Source: Sphingomonas ginsenosidivorax (GTDB taxonomy: Bacteria; Pseudomonadota; Alphaproteobacteria; Sphingomonadales; Sphingomonadaceae). From it: a stretch of 64,000 bases of DNA. Of the stretch, positions 31,883-41,722 are shown piece by piece (position 1 is the first letter of the stretch; the number at the start of each line of letters is the position of its first letter). The position numbers and the translations under genes are program-made. The notes below the pieces were generated by a model, which was given only the letters and a program-made list of their open reading frames with translations, was not told the DNA's origin and made no database searches. The stretch is from the NCBI RefSeq assembly GCF_007995065.1, contig NZ_VOQR01000001.1, forward strand, positions 1,677,001-1,741,000. The letters are read 5' to 3'.

Positions 31883-34162
31883 ATGAGCGACGACATCGAT
31901 ATCGAAGACTATACCGCACCCGCGGGCGGCTGGGGATCGATGCGATCGCTGGTCGAGATCAGCGCGCGCGAGAAGATCGGGCCGGAGACGCTCAAGGAAC
32001 TGACGCGGCAGAACAAGCCCGACGGATTCGTCTGCGTCAGCTGCGCCTGGGGCCGCCCCGCCAAGCCGCACATCGCCGAGTTCTGCGAGAACGGCGCGAA
32101 GGCGACGGCATGGGAGCTGACGACCTATCGCACCACCCCTGCCTTCTTCACCGAGCACACGGTCACCGAGTTGCGCGGCTGGAAGGATTTCGACCTCGAA
32201 CAGGCCGGGCGGCTGACGCATCCGTTGAAATACGATGCGAGCACCGACCGCTATGTCGCTGTAAGCTGGGCAGAAGCCTTCGGCGATATCGGATCGAAGC
32301 TGAAGGGCTATGATCCCAAGAAGGTCATCTTCTACGCCTCGGGTCGCGCCAGCCTCGAGACCTCGTACATGTACGGGCTGATGGCGCGGATGTACGGCAG
32401 CCACAACCTGCCCGACAGTTCGAACATGTGCCACGAGACGACCTCAGTCGGGCTGAAGTCCGCGATCGGGTCGCCGGTCGGGACGATCAAGCTCACGGAC
32501 TATGAGAAGTGCGACGCGATCTTCTTCTTCGGGCAGAACCCGGGGTCGAACAGCCCGCGCTTCCTCCATCCGTTGCGTGACTGCGCCAAGCGCGGCGTCG
32601 AGATCGTCGTCTTCAATCCGCTCAAGGAACGCGGACTCGAACGCTTCCAGGATCCGCAGAACCCACTCGAGATGGCGACCGGCAAGTCGACCCCGATCGC
32701 CTCGCAATATCACCAGGTAAAGGCTGGCGGCGATATCGCCGTGATGATGGGGATTTCGAAGTTCGTCATCGAAGCCGATGATATCGCGCGTCAATCCGGT
32801 GCGCCGGGGATCATCGACCATGACTTCATCGCGCAGCATACCACCGGGTTCGACGCGTTCGCCGACAAGGCGCGCGCGACCAGCTGGGACGCGATCGAGC
32901 TCAACAGCGGGCTGACCCGCACGGCGATCGAGGAAGCCGCGGCGGTCTATGCGCGGTCGAAGGCGACGATCGTCGTCTATGGCATGGGACTGACGCAGCA
33001 CGTCCACGGCATCGACAACGTCCACATGGTCGTCAACTTCATGCTGTTGCGCGGCAACGTCGGACGGCCGGGCGCCGGGTTCGGCCCGGTGCGCGGGCAT
33101 TCCAACGTGCAGGGGCAGCGCACGGTCGGGATCACCGAGAAGCCCGAGCTGGCCCCGCTCGACCGGCTGAAGGAACTCTACGACTTCGAACCGCCGCGCG
33201 AACTCGGCTGGGACACCGTCGCCAGCTGCGAGGCGGTCGTGTCGGGCGAGGCGCAGGCGTTCGTCGGGCTCGGCGGCAATTTCGTGCGCGCGATCCCCGA
33301 CACCGCGGCGATGGAGGCGGCGTGGCAGGGCCTCGACCTGACCGTCCATGTCGCGACCAAGCTCAACCGCTCGCACCTGCTGCCCGGCAAGACCAGCTAC
33401 ATCCTGCCCTGCCTCGGCCGCATCGAGACCGACATGCAGGCGACCGGCGCCCAGAGCGTGTCGGTGGAGGACTCGTTCAGCCATATCTACGGCTCGAAGG
33501 GCAAGGCGACCCCGGCGGCGGACACATTGCTTTCCGAACCCGCGATCGTGGCCGGGATTGCCAAGGCGATGATGCCGGCCAACCCCAAGGTCGACTGGGA
33601 TGCGTGGGCGGGCGACTATGCCAAGGTCCGCGACGCGATCGAGGCGACCTATCCCGACATGTTCGCGGACTTCAACGACCGCATGTTCACGCCGGGCGGC
33701 TTCTGGAAGGGCAATGCGGCGGCGCACCGCGAATGGAAGACGAAGAGCGGCAAGGCCGAGTTCAACACGCCCGAGGTGCTGAGCGCGACCGGGTTCGACG
33801 ATGCCGAGGGCCGGTTCCGGTTGATGACACTGCGGTCCAACGACCAGTTCAACACGACGATCTACGGCTATCACGACCGCTTCCGCGGCGTGAAGGGCAC
33901 GCGCGACATCATCTTCATGAACCGGCTCGACATGGCGAAGATCGGCGTCGCGAACGAAGACACGGTGCATCTGGTCGGCGACGCCGGTGACAATGCGCAG
34001 CGCCGCGTCGAGGGCTTGCGCGTCGTCGAATACGACATCCCGGTCGGCTGCGTCGGCGCCTATTATCCCGAGTGCAACATCCTGATACCGATTGCGCACC
34101 ACGCGCTGGAAAGCCATGTTCTGGCGGCGAAATCGGTTCCGGTGCGGCTGGAGAAGGCATGA
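31883..34162 (+). CDS. FdhF/YdeP-type molybdopterin oxidoreductase
   Basis: A 759-residue molybdenum enzyme of the formate-dehydrogenase-H-like (YdeP) branch. The N-terminus has CVSCAWGRPAKPH, then SGRASLETSYMYGL and NMCHETTSVGLKSAIG in the molybdopterin region, FFGQNPGSNSPRFLHPL and RGNVGRPGAGFGPVRGHSNVQG. Only two or three cysteines are near the N-terminus, so a full 4Fe-4S motif is not obvious, and there is no in-frame TGA for selenocysteine. The start at 31883 is chosen for AAGGA seven bases upstream. mobA and fdhD follow with four-base overlaps and should serve this enzyme. Confidence 0.92.
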   Translation: MSDDIDIEDYTAPAGGWGSMRSLVEISAREKIGPETLKELTRQNKPDGFVCVSCAWGRPAKPHIAEFCENGAKATAWELTTYRTTPAFFTEHTVTELRGWKDFDLEQAGRLTHPLKYDASTDRYVAVSWAEAFGDIGSKLKGYDPKKVIFYASGRASLETSYMYGLMARMYGSHNLPDSSNMCHETTSVGLKSAIGSPVGTIKLTDYEKCDAIFFFGQNPGSNSPRFLHPLRDCAKRGVEIVVFNPLKERGLERFQDPQNPLEMATGKSTPIASQYHQVKAGGDIAVMMGISKFVIEADDIARQSGAPGIIDHDFIAQHTTGFDAFADKARATSWDAIELNSGLTRTAIEEAAAVYARSKATIVVYGMGLTQHVHGIDNVHMVVNFMLLRGNVGRPGAGFGPVRGHSNVQGQRTVGITEKPELAPLDRLKELYDFEPPRELGWDTVASCEAVVSGEAQAFVGLGGNFVRAIPDTAAMEAAWQGLDLTVHVATKLNRSHLLPGKTSYILPCLGRIETDMQATGAQSVSVEDSFSHIYGSKGKATPAADTLLSEPAIVAGIAKAMMPANPKVDWDAWAGDYAKVRDAIEATYPDMFADFNDRMFTPGGFWKGNAAAHREWKTKSGKAEFNTPEVLSATGFDDAEGRFRLMTLRSNDQFNTTIYGYHDRFRGVKGTRDIIFMNRLDMAKIGVANEDTVHLVGDAGDNAQRRVEGLRVVEYDIPVGCVGAYYPECNILIPIAHHALESHVLAAKSVPVRLEKA

Positions 34163-34665
34163 TATTGGGCGTGGTCCTGGCCGGCGGTCGATCGTCGCGC
34201 TTCGGATCGAACAAGGCCGAGGCGCTGCTCGGGGACCGGGCGCTCATGGACCATGCGCGGGCGGTGCTGGCGCCGCACGTTGCGGATACGATGATCGTGG
34301 GCGGCGCGAGTGGCGACATGCCCGACCTGCCGCGTGCCGACATGGGGCCACTGGGCGGGATCGCCGGTGCGCTCGATCGCGCCGCAACGCTCGGCTATGC
34401 GTCGGTCATGACGATCGCCTGCGACATGCCGCGTCTGCCCGAGGGCCTGGTCGCAGCGCTCGCGCGTCGTGCCCCGTCCTTCTGTCCCGACGCTCCCGTG
34501 CTCGGACACTGGCCGGTCGAGGTCGGACCTGCGCTTCTGGCGGAGATCGAGTCGTTTCCGAACCGCTCGGTGCGCCGCTGGGCGCTGGCGATCGGCGCGT
34601 TGCCGATCGCGTCGCCGGGGGTCATTCCCAACGTCAACACGCCCGCGGATCTCGCGACCTTATGA
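34159..34665 (+). CDS. mobA: Molybdenum cofactor guanylyltransferase
   Basis: A 168-residue nucleotidyltransferase that attaches GMP to molybdopterin to make the bis-MGD cofactor. The nucleotide-binding loop is VVLAGGRSSRFGSNKAEALL; further conserved parts are PRADMGPLGGIAGAL and IACDMPRLP with the metal-binding aspartate. NVNTPADL lies at the end. ATG 34159 overlaps the upstream stop (ATGA), and its own stop overlaps fdhD. It is in the expected place to complete the cofactor for the oxidoreductase. Confidence 0.95.
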   Translation: MILGVVLAGGRSSRFGSNKAEALLGDRALMDHARAVLAPHVADTMIVGGASGDMPDLPRADMGPLGGIAGALDRAATLGYASVMTIACDMPRLPEGLVAALARRAPSFCPDAPVLGHWPVEVGPALLAEIESFPNRSVRRWALAIGALPIASPGVIPNVNTPADLATL

Positions 34666-35465
34666 CGTCGTCGCGGACCGAGCCGGTCCTGGTCCTGCGC
34701 CCTCATGGCGTGACCACCGCCGAACGCCGGATCGCGATCGAGGCGCCGGTCGCGATCGAAGTCGACGGCCTCGGCTATGCGGTGATGATGATGACGCCGG
34801 CGGATCTGGACGCCTTTGCCACCGGCTTCCTGCTGACCGAGCGATTGGCGGACGCGCCGGCGGACATCGTCGATATCGACGTCTTCGAGGGCGACATCGG
34901 GTGGATCGTCCGCGTCACCCTGGCCGACCGCTGTCGCGGCCGTATCCATGACCGCGTCCGCCACCGGACCAGCGACACGAGCTGCGGTTTGTGCGGCATA
35001 TCCGGGCTCGAGCAGCTGCGCCGTCCGGTTGCAGCACGCCCCCCCGCCCCATCGGTCGAGCCCGCCGCGCTGTTCGCCGCGCTGGCAGGGCTGCGCGCGC
35101 ACCAGCCGCTCAACGCCGCGACCGGGGCGATACACGCCGCCGCAGCCTGTGGCGAGGCAGGCGCAGTCGTCGCCGCCTTCGAGGATGTCGGCCGCCACAA
35201 CGCGCTCGACAAGCTGGTCGGCGGGCTCGCGGTGGCGGGCACGGACTGCGCGTTCATCCTCGTGACGTCACGGATCAGCTTCGAGATGGTCGACAAGGCG
35301 CTCGTTGCCGGCGTGCCGATGCTGGTCGGCATCTCCGCTCCCACCAGCCTCGCGATCGACCATGCGCGCGAGCACGGGCTGACGCTGCTCGCGCTGGCAC
35401 GCAGCGATGCGATCCTGGTCGTCAACGACCCATGGAGCCGCTTCGCCGCCCAGCCCGCCTCCTGA
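34662..35465 (+). CDS. fdhD: Formate dehydrogenase accessory sulfurtransferase
   Basis: A 267-residue protein that passes sulfur to the molybdenum cofactor of formate dehydrogenases. The SCGLCGISGLE motif carries the two cysteines needed for sulfur transfer. Other conserved parts are FATGFLLTERLA, AFEDVGRHNALDKLVGG and TSRISFEMVDKAL. ATG 34662 overlaps mobA (ATGA). The cysteine desulfurases of this genome are the usual sulfur source, though the tandem pair at 4.9-7 kb is not linked to this gene. Function is well supported by family and context. Confidence 0.95.
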   Translation: MTSSRTEPVLVLRPHGVTTAERRIAIEAPVAIEVDGLGYAVMMMTPADLDAFATGFLLTERLADAPADIVDIDVFEGDIGWIVRVTLADRCRGRIHDRVRHRTSDTSCGLCGISGLEQLRRPVAARPPAPSVEPAALFAALAGLRAHQPLNAATGAIHAAAACGEAGAVVAAFEDVGRHNALDKLVGGLAVAGTDCAFILVTSRISFEMVDKALVAGVPMLVGISAPTSLAIDHAREHGLTLLALARSDAILVVNDPWSRFAAQPAS

Positions 35466-35527
35466 CACGACGCAGGCGCACCGACGGCCTGTTGCGTCCC
35501 GCCCCGCCCCGGCCCTACGCTCGGCCG

Positions 35528-36829
35528 ATGACAGCCGTCCCGACCCCCGAACCCGACGGCGCCCCGCGTCTCGCCTCGCTCGACATCCTGCGCGGGGTCG
35601 CGATCCTCGGCATCCTGTTCATGAACGTCAACGACATGGGGCAGTCGTTCAGCAGCCCCGATATTCGTCACCTGGGCTGGAGCATCGCCGACCAGGTCGC
35701 GTGGTGGGTGCGCGACATCGTGGCGGACGGCACGGCCCGGGCGTTGCTGGAGATGCTGTTCGGCGCAGGCATGGTGATCCTGACCGACCGGATCGCGCAG
35801 GCGGCTGGCGACCATCTGGTGCTCGGCCGGTATTTTCGGCGCAACGTGGTTCTGTGGGTGTTCGGGATCGTCCACATGTTCGTCCTGCTGTGGCCGGGCG
35901 ACATCCTCCATACCTATGCGGTCGCCGCGATGGTCGCGGTCTGGTTCAGGCGGTGGCGACCGCGCTGGCTGATCGCGCTCGGCCTGTTTGCCGCGGTCGC
36001 GCAGTTCGGCGGCGCGGGCTATTTCGGGATCTACAAGCCGATCCATACCCGCGCGGAGGTCGCCGCCCTGACGGCCAAGCGCGATGCCGGTGTCACCCTC
36101 GACAAGGCCGAGACCGCGACGCTTGCAAAGGCCTCCGCCCGTGCCGCCAAGCGCGCAAAGGCGCAGGCAGCACACAAGGCCGCGGTCGTCGCCGAGGACA
36201 AGGCGCGATCGGGTAGCACCACCGACTGGGTCAAGGCGCAGATCGCGAAATCCGTCGAGCGACTGGACCTGAGCGAACTCTTCTCGATCTGGGAGGCGGC
36301 CAGCACGATGCTGATCGGCGCGGCCTTGTTCAAGCTCGGCATCCTGCAGGGGCAACGCTCGCGCGCGTTCTACGCGGGGGTGACGCTCGCGGCCTATGCG
36401 TTCGCTGTGCCGCTGCGGGTGCTCGGCGCCTATGAGTCGACGCGGTTCACGACCGACCCGCAGTTCAGCTGGGCGACCGACGAGTTCGCGCGTCTCGGCA
36501 TGACGCTCGGCCATATCGGCCTGATCCACCTGCTGCTCGGCACGGCCCTCGGCGCGCGTCTGCTGCGACCGTTCGTGGCGGCCGGGCGGACCGCGCTGAC
36601 TTTGTACGTGCTGCAGACGATCGTGCTGCTGTGGGTCCTGTTCCCGCCGTTCGGGTTCGCGCTCTACGGGCGGCTGACCTGGATGCCGATGATGCTGGTG
36701 TCGGCGGGGGTCGATCTTGCGCTGCTGGCGCTGGCGATGCTCTGGGTCCGCCACTTCGCGATCGCGCCGGTCGAATGGGCCTGGCGCTCGGTCGTGGAGC
36801 GCCGGCGGCTGCCGTTCCGGGCTATCTGA
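35528..36829 (+). CDS. DUF418 domain membrane protein
   Basis: A 433-residue polytopic membrane protein. The N-terminus RLASLDILRGVAILGILFMN is the classic start of DUF418/heparan-alpha-glucosaminide acetyltransferase-like proteins. About eight to ten hydrophobic helices follow. A long Ala/Lys-rich cytoplasmic or periplasmic loop lies at about 180-245 (KASARAAKRAKAQAAHKAA). The C-terminal DUF418 domain is FFVAAGRTALTLYVLQT-like. The family may move acyl groups across the membrane, but no substrate is proven. It is separated from fdhD by about 60 bases. Confidence 0.9.
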   Translation: MTAVPTPEPDGAPRLASLDILRGVAILGILFMNVNDMGQSFSSPDIRHLGWSIADQVAWWVRDIVADGTARALLEMLFGAGMVILTDRIAQAAGDHLVLGRYFRRNVVLWVFGIVHMFVLLWPGDILHTYAVAAMVAVWFRRWRPRWLIALGLFAAVAQFGGAGYFGIYKPIHTRAEVAALTAKRDAGVTLDKAETATLAKASARAAKRAKAQAAHKAAVVAEDKARSGSTTDWVKAQIAKSVERLDLSELFSIWEAASTMLIGAALFKLGILQGQRSRAFYAGVTLAAYAFAVPLRVLGAYESTRFTTDPQFSWATDEFARLGMTLGHIGLIHLLLGTALGARLLRPFVAAGRTALTLYVLQTIVLLWVLFPPFGFALYGRLTWMPMMLVSAGVDLALLALAMLWVRHFAIAPVEWAWRSVVERRRLPFRAI

Positions 36830-36851
36830 TCCGGTAGAAATGGGTCGCGAG

Positions 36852-36928
36852 TGGTAGCGGAGGAGGGATTTGAACCCCCGACCCCAGGATTATGATTCCC
36901 GTGCTCTAACCAACTGAGCTACTCCGCC
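36852..36928 (-). tRNA. tRNA-Met (CAT), elongator
   Basis: Read on the minus strand, GGCGGAG (5' acceptor arm) pairs with CTCCGCT, followed by discriminator A and encoded CCA. The D-arm is AGCTCAGTTGGTTAGAGC, the anticodon loop is ATCATAA with anticodon CAT, and the T-arm is GGGGGTTCAAATCCCTC. The sequence resembles elongator tRNA-Met of alphaproteobacteria rather than the lysidine-type tRNA-Ile2. It sits between convergent genes. Confidence 0.95.
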
Positions 36929-36981
36929 AAAGGCGTGCTTTCACTCGCGAGGGGGGCCTATAGGAAGGGGATTCCGGGCGG

Positions 36982-37500
36982 TCAAGCGAACATGTGACGG
37001 GAAAGCGCTTCCCAGGGTCCGCCGCGATACCACCACGCGCCCAGCCCTGCGATTTCAACGTCGCTCGGGCGGAAATCGCGGTTGAGTTCGGCGAGCAGCA
37101 GCTTGGCCACCGCGGGCGTCACCTTGTTCTGGATCGTGACGTGCGGGCGCCAGCCGCCGGCGTCTTGCGGGGTCAGCATGCCCGTGAACGCATCGGCCAG
37201 CCGCGCGCGGATGCCGACCAGCTCGGGCGATTCGATCCGGTAGGCGACACCCCGGCCGAGCGACATCAGCCCGCCGACGCGCGCCTGCGGCGCCCGGATC
37301 CCGCGCGTCTCCTGGTTCAGCCGGTGCTTCAACTCGTCGACGCTCGACGGTGGCAGGTGATGGAACAGCGTCAGATGCGCATCGAGCTGGTTGCGCTCGG
37401 GCGGAAAATGCGTCCGCCGCATCGTGTCGAAGAACGCGGTGTCCTTTCGCCCGAACAGCGCGGTGACGATGATGGGCGCAGGCGCAGGCTCGATGGACAT
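36982..37500 (-). CDS. 2'-5' RNA ligase/phosphodiesterase family protein
   Basis: A 172-residue protein of the 2H phosphoesterase superfamily. Two HxT motifs are visible, HLTLFHHL near residue 43 and HVTIQNKV near 122, each carrying the catalytic histidine and threonine. Such proteins hydrolyse or ligate 2',3'-cyclic or 2'-5' RNA ends. ATG 37500 overlaps the kup stop by one base (TGATG), so the gene is coupled to kup. The specific RNA substrate is unknown. Confidence 0.9.
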   Translation of the reverse strand: MSIEPAPAPIIVTALFGRKDTAFFDTMRRTHFPPERNQLDAHLTLFHHLPPSSVDELKHRLNQETRGIRAPQARVGGLMSLGRGVAYRIESPELVGIRARLADAFTGMLTPQDAGGWRPHVTIQNKVTPAVAKLLLAELNRDFRPSDVEIAGLGAWWYRGGPWEALSRHMFA

Positions 37501-39428
37501 CAGATCTCGATCTGGCTGCCGAGCTCGACGACGCGGTTGGTCGGCAGGCGGAAGAACTCCATCGCGCTTTCGGCGTTGCGCAGCATCCACGCGAACAGCT
37601 TCTCGCGCCAGATCATCATCCCCGGCTTGTCCGACGCGAGCAAAGTCTGGCGCGACAGGAAGAAGCTGGTGTCCATCATCTTGAAGTCGGCGCCGCAATT
37701 ATGCACCTCGCGCAGCGCGGCGGGCACGTCGGCATCCTCCATGAAGCCGTAGCGCAGGACGAGACGGTGGAAACCCTCGCCCAGCTCCTCGCGGATCGCG
37801 CGGTCGTGCGCGGGCCAATAGGGCTGTCCGACGATCTTCACGGTCAGCAGGATGACGCGCTCGTGCAGCACCTTGTTGTGCTTGAGGTTGTGCAGCAGCG
37901 CGTGCGGCACGCCGTCCGGCGTCGAGGTCATGAACACCGCGGTACCCGGCACGCGCGAGGCCGACCCCGACGCCGAGTTGATGAACACCTTGATCGGCAT
38001 CGCCGCCTCGCGCATCCGGTCGATCATCAGCTGCCGCCCCTTCGACCAGGTCGTCAGGAAGGTGAAGATGATGAAGCCGACCAGCAGCGGGAACCAGCCG
38101 CCTGCGGGCACCTTGGTCAGGTTCGCCGCGAAATAGGCGCCGTCGACCAGGAAGAACACCGCCAGCAGCGGCACCGCGGCGTAGACCGGCCAGTTCCAGA
38201 GGCGGAACAGCACCACGCCCAGCAGGCAGGTATCGATGAACATCGCCCCCGTCACCGCGATCCCGTACGCGCTGGTCAGGTTCGACGAGGTGCGGAAGAA
38301 CAGGACCAGCAGGATGACCATGATCATCAACGCCCAGTTGACGAGCGGGATGTAGATCTGCCCCTGCGTCGAGGCGCTGGTATGCTCGATGCGCAGGCGG
38401 GGAATGAAGCCGAGCTGGATTGCCTGTTGCGTGACCGAGAAGGCGCCCGAGATCACCGCCTGCGACGCGATCACCGCGGCCATCGTCGCGAGGATGACGA
38501 GCGGGAGCTGCAGCGCGGCGGGCGCGAGGTTGTAGAACGGGCTGACCAGCGCGGCATCGCCGTCGCGGAACAGCAGCGCGCCCTGCCCCATGTAATTCAG
38601 GATCAGCGCGGGCAGCACGAAGAACAGCCACGACACGCCGATCGGCTTCCGGCCGAAATGCCCCATGTCGGCGTACAGCGCCTCCGCGCCGGTGACCGCG
38701 AGCACCACCGAGCCGAGCGCCAGGAACGCGCGTTCGGGATCGATCAGGAAAAACTGGACCGCGTAATGCGGCGAGAAGGCCCACAGCACCTCGGGCGTCT
38801 GCGCGATGCTGAGCACGCCGAGCACCGCGATCACGCCGAAATAGACGAGCATGATCGGCCCGAAGAACAGGCCGACGCGCGCGGTGCCGCTGCTCTGGAT
38901 GTAGAACAGGAAGATCAGGATCGCGATCGCGATCGGCAGGACGAGCCCGGCGAAGCTGGGCGCCGCGACCGCGAGCCCCTCGACCGCGGACAGCACCGAC
39001 ACCGCCGGCGTGATCATGCTGTCGCCGTAGAACAACGCGGTCGCGAACACGCCGAGCAAAATGATCCCCTTGCTCCACCGCTTCGTCTTGGTCTTGCCCG
39101 AGACGAGCGCGAGCAGCGCCAGGCTGCCGCCCTCGCCCTTGTTGTCGGCGCGCATGATGATGATGACGTATTTGACGGTGACGACGATCATCATCGACCA
39201 GAACATCAGGCTGATGACGCCCATGATGTGCGCGGGGTCGAGCGCGAGCTTGTGGTGCCCGGCGAACGTCTCGCGGAACGCGTAGAGCGGGCTGGTGCCG
39301 ATGTCGCCGAACACGATGCCGATCGCGCCGAGCGCGAGTTTCAGCATGCCGTCGCTGTTGTGATGACCGAGATGCGCGTCGGCATCGTCGCGTGCTGCCG
39401 GAAGGGCCGCCTGGGGAGACTCGGTCAC
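37500..39428 (-). CDS. kup: KUP family potassium transporter
   Basis: A 642-residue potassium uptake protein. The N-terminal region [20 protein letters not shown] is diagnostic. About twelve hydrophobic helices follow, and a soluble C-terminal domain starts near residue 470. It imports potassium with protons at the inner membrane. The start is GTG 39428. The C-terminus is followed with a one-base overlap by the 2'-5' RNA ligase gene. The size and motifs are normal for alphaproteobacterial Kup. Confidence 0.95.
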   Translation of the reverse strand: MTESPQAALPAARDDADAHLGHHNSDGMLKLALGAIGIVFGDIGTSPLYAFRETFAGHHKLALDPAHIMGVISLMFWSMMIVVTVKYVIIIMRADNKGEGGSLALLALVSGKTKTKRWSKGIILLGVFATALFYGDSMITPAVSVLSAVEGLAVAAPSFAGLVLPIAIAILIFLFYIQSSGTARVGLFFGPIMLVYFGVIAVLGVLSIAQTPEVLWAFSPHYAVQFFLIDPERAFLALGSVVLAVTGAEALYADMGHFGRKPIGVSWLFFVLPALILNYMGQGALLFRDGDAALVSPFYNLAPAALQLPLVILATMAAVIASQAVISGAFSVTQQAIQLGFIPRLRIEHTSASTQGQIYIPLVNWALMIMVILLVLFFRTSSNLTSAYGIAVTGAMFIDTCLLGVVLFRLWNWPVYAAVPLLAVFFLVDGAYFAANLTKVPAGGWFPLLVGFIIFTFLTTWSKGRQLMIDRMREAAMPIKVFINSASGSASRVPGTAVFMTSTPDGVPHALLHNLKHNKVLHERVILLTVKIVGQPYWPAHDRAIREELGEGFHRLVLRYGFMEDADVPAALREVHNCGADFKMMDTSFFLSRQTLLASDKPGMMIWREKLFAWMLRNAESAMEFFRLPTNRVVELGSQIEI

Positions 39429-39671
39429 CGGCGCTGCGCGGCGTCCGAAAGGTTGGAAATCACCATGTTCAATGCCCGTTGTTCACCCCAGGGACAGGAT
39501 TTAGCACGTTGCGCCAAGGGCAAGCAACGGGACTGTCGGCAGGGACGTGGTCATCCACGCGCTTCTCGGATCTGGTACGCGGCCGGGCCATGCACAAGGT
39601 CTTACACCAGAAGGAATCGACGGGAACACATGCGGAACACCCGCGTTGGACAGACTCGAAAGGAACACAGC

Positions 39672-39887
39672 ATGTCCGACACGAACCCCAAGTCCGAACC
39701 CTTCTCCAACGCCGAGAAGGATCCGCACGACTGGACGACCGGCGACGAGAAGATGACCGGTGCGCAGGCGAGCTATCTCAAGACGCTGTCCGAGGAAGCG
39801 CATGAGGAATTCGACGATTCGCTGACCAAGGCCGATGCGTCGCTCAAGATCGACGAGCTGCAGGGCAAGACCGGCCGCGGCCAGTAG
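39672..39887 (+). CDS. DUF3072 domain small protein
   Basis: A 71-residue hydrophilic protein, MSDTNPKSEPFSNAEKDPHD, then WTTGDEKMTGAQASYLKTLSEEA, which matches the DUF3072 pattern (WTTGDEPMTGAQASYLKTL). It is acidic and helical, with no signal peptide. AAGGAA precedes the ATG by about seven bases. The function of the family is unknown; it is common in sphingomonads and rhizobia as a possible stress protein. It lies between kup and a repeat. Confidence 0.85.
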   Translation: MSDTNPKSEPFSNAEKDPHDWTTGDEKMTGAQASYLKTLSEEAHEEFDDSLTKADASLKIDELQGKTGRGQ

Positions 39888-39908
39888 GCTTCTTTCGGCA
39901 AACCCTTC

Positions 39909-39992
39909 CGTCATCCCGGGCTTGTCCCGGGATCCAGGGTTACAGGCGATGACGCTCGTGGCTCTGGATCCCGGGACGAGCCCGGGATGACG
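39909..39992. repeat. Palindromic element (CGTCATCCCGGG type)
   Basis: CGTCATCCCGGGCTTGTCCC and GATCCCGGGACGAGCCCGGG (then ATGACG) are inverted ends with a roughly 20-base loop. It lies between convergent DUF3072 and nadA genes. Confidence 0.88.
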
Positions 39993-40002
39993 AAGAGGTG
40001 GT

Positions 40003-41001
40003 TTAGTCCCCCGTCACCCGCGCCGGCCCGAGGTCACCCTTCCCCACGCTGCCCGACGCCATCGTCAGCATCGCATCGAGGCTCACCTTCGCTTTCAGCC
40101 GCAGGCTCTCCTCGATCTCGATGCGCGGCTCCAGATCGCGCAGCGCGACGTAGAGTTTCTCTACGGTGTTCAGCGCCATATACGGGCAGATATTGCAGTT
40201 GCAGTTGCCGTCGGCGCCGGGGGCACCGACGAAGCGCTTGTTCGGCAGCGCTTTTTCCATCTGGTGAATGATGTGCGGCTCGGTCGCGACGATCAGCGTA
40301 TCACCGGGCATCGCCATCGCATATTCGAGGATCCCGCGCGTCGAGCCGACATAATCGGCATGATCGAGGATGATCGCCGGGCATTCGGGATGCGCGACGA
40401 CGGGCGCCCCGGGGTGCTGCGCCTTTAGCTTCATCAGCTCGGTCTCGCTGAACGCCTCGTGGACGATGCAGACGCCCGGCCACAACAGCATCTCGCGCCC
40501 GGTCTTCCGGACCAGATAGCCGCCGAGGTTGCGATCGGGGCCGAAGATGATCTTCTGGTCCGCGGGCAGCTGTGCCAGGATCGTTTCCGCCGACGAGCTG
40601 GTGACGATGATGTCGCTGAGCGCCTTCACCTCCGTCGAGCAGTTGATGTAGGTCAGCGCGATGTGATCGGGATGCGCCGCGCGGAACGCCGCGAACTGCT
40701 CGGGTGGGCAGCTGTCCTCCAGACTGCAGCCGGCGTCCATGTCGGGCAGGACCACGATCTTGTCGGGCGACAGGATCTTCGCGGTCTCCGCCATGAAGCG
40801 CACGCCGCAGAATGCGATCACGTCGGCATCGGTGGCCGCGGCCTTGCGCGACAGATCGAGGCTGTCGCCGACGAAATCGGCAAGGTCCTGCAGCTCGGGC
40901 TTCTGGTAGTAATGCGCGAGAATGACCGCGTTCTTCTCGCGGCGGAGGCGTTCGATTTCGGCGCGGATGTCCACGCCGGCAAGGTTCTGACGAAGTTCCA
41001 T
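40003..41001 (-). CDS. nadA: Quinolinate synthase
   Basis: A 332-residue 4Fe-4S enzyme that condenses iminoaspartate with dihydroxyacetone phosphate to quinolinate for NAD synthesis. Cluster cysteines are in INCSTEVKA, and in GNCNCNICPYM near residue 280; HPECP and GVCIVHEA are also conserved. The N-terminal NAVILAHYYQKPELQDLADF is typical. ATG 41001 is preferred over GTG 41007, since GGGAT lies at good distance from it. nadB and nadC are not nearby. Confidence 0.94.
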   Translation of the reverse strand: MELRQNLAGVDIRAEIERLRREKNAVILAHYYQKPELQDLADFVGDSLDLSRKAAATDADVIAFCGVRFMAETAKILSPDKIVVLPDMDAGCSLEDSCPPEQFAAFRAAHPDHIALTYINCSTEVKALSDIIVTSSSAETILAQLPADQKIIFGPDRNLGGYLVRKTGREMLLWPGVCIVHEAFSETELMKLKAQHPGAPVVAHPECPAIILDHADYVGSTRGILEYAMAMPGDTLIVATEPHIIHQMEKALPNKRFVGAPGADGNCNCNICPYMALNTVEKLYVALRDLEPRIEIEESLRLKAKVSLDAMLTMASGSVGKGDLGPARVTGD

Positions 41002-41014
41002 GATCACATCCCGA

Positions 41015-41722
41015 TTAGCTGGCGTTGCCTAGCACATCCTGCAGCGAGCGCGAGGTGTCCCAGCGCTCGGTCGAGCGGCCGCGCTCACCCGCAAAAGTCA
41101 CGGCGACGGTGACGTTCCGCAAGCCCGCCGCGCGCAATGGTCCGGCAACGAGGTTCGTCAGAGCCGCACGCGCGTTGCGGCGAGCGGCGGCGATCCGCTC
41201 GGGCTTGCGCGCCTCGCCGTCCGCGACGCGCTCCGCCCCCTGCGACGCCTGGCGGCGCATGGCGCCCATCATCGTCCGCGTGACGAAGACGCCCTTCGTG
41301 TCCTCGATATAGATGTGCGATTCGTCGATGTTGATGTCACCGAGCCGCACGTCGGGCGCGCGGACGCTCAGCACCTTGCGCTTCTCGTCCCAGCGGAAGT
41401 CCGACGGACCCATCCCCGACAGGTCGACGAAATAGCCGACCGAGAACGGCGCCTTCATCACGTAGCTCGAATCGAGCCAGGTGAACCAGCCGCGGTTCGA
41501 CCCCACGCTCTGGACGGTGCCGGACAGCGTGCTGACCTTGAGGTCGCTCGCGCCTGCAAACGTCGTCTCGACGATCTTCGCCACCGCCGGTCCGTCGCGG
41601 CGCTCGGGCGTGATGATGTAGCGCGTGGTGTAGGTGCGATACGCCGCGAGGATCGCCGCGAGCCCTGCGACGATCACGAGCGACAGCACGACGACGCGCA
41701 AGGCCCGCGGCATCGGGGTCAT
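41015..41722 (-). CDS. DUF4230 domain protein
   Basis: A 235-residue protein with one N-terminal membrane helix (ALRVVVLSLVIVAGLAAILA) and a periplasmic DUF4230-like domain. Visible parts are KIVETTFAGASDLKVSTLSG, VMKAPFSVGYFVDLS and LSVRAPDVRLGDINIDESH. A basic helix near the C-terminus (QGAERVADGEARKPERIAAA) is conserved. The function is unknown. ATG 41722 overlaps the metallo-hydrolase stop (ATGA). nadA follows 13 bases after, so the three could be one unit. Confidence 0.85.
   Translation of the reverse strand: MTPMPRALRVVVLSLVIVAGLAAILAAYRTYTTRYIITPERRDGPAVAKIVETTFAGASDLKVSTLSGTVQSVGSNRGWFTWLDSSYVMKAPFSVGYFVDLSGMGPSDFRWDEKRKVLSVRAPDVRLGDINIDESHIYIEDTKGVFVTRTMMGAMRRQASQGAERVADGEARKPERIAAARRNARAALTNLVAGPLRAAGLRNVTVAVTFAGERGRSTERWDTSRSLQDVLGNAS

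Noticed and set aside
32444..34117. Long minus-strand frame opposite the molybdopterin oxidoreductase
   Set aside because: It is the shadow of the plus-strand gene; its composition is Asp/Arg/His-rich with no recognised motif.
31883..34162. Selenocysteine formate dehydrogenase
   Set aside because: No in-frame TGA in the gene and no selenocysteine hairpin seen.
36852..36928. tRNA-Ile2 (CAT, lysidine)
   Set aside because: The acceptor, D-arm and T-arm match elongator tRNA-Met of alphaproteobacteria; the isoleucine type starts GGGCCC.
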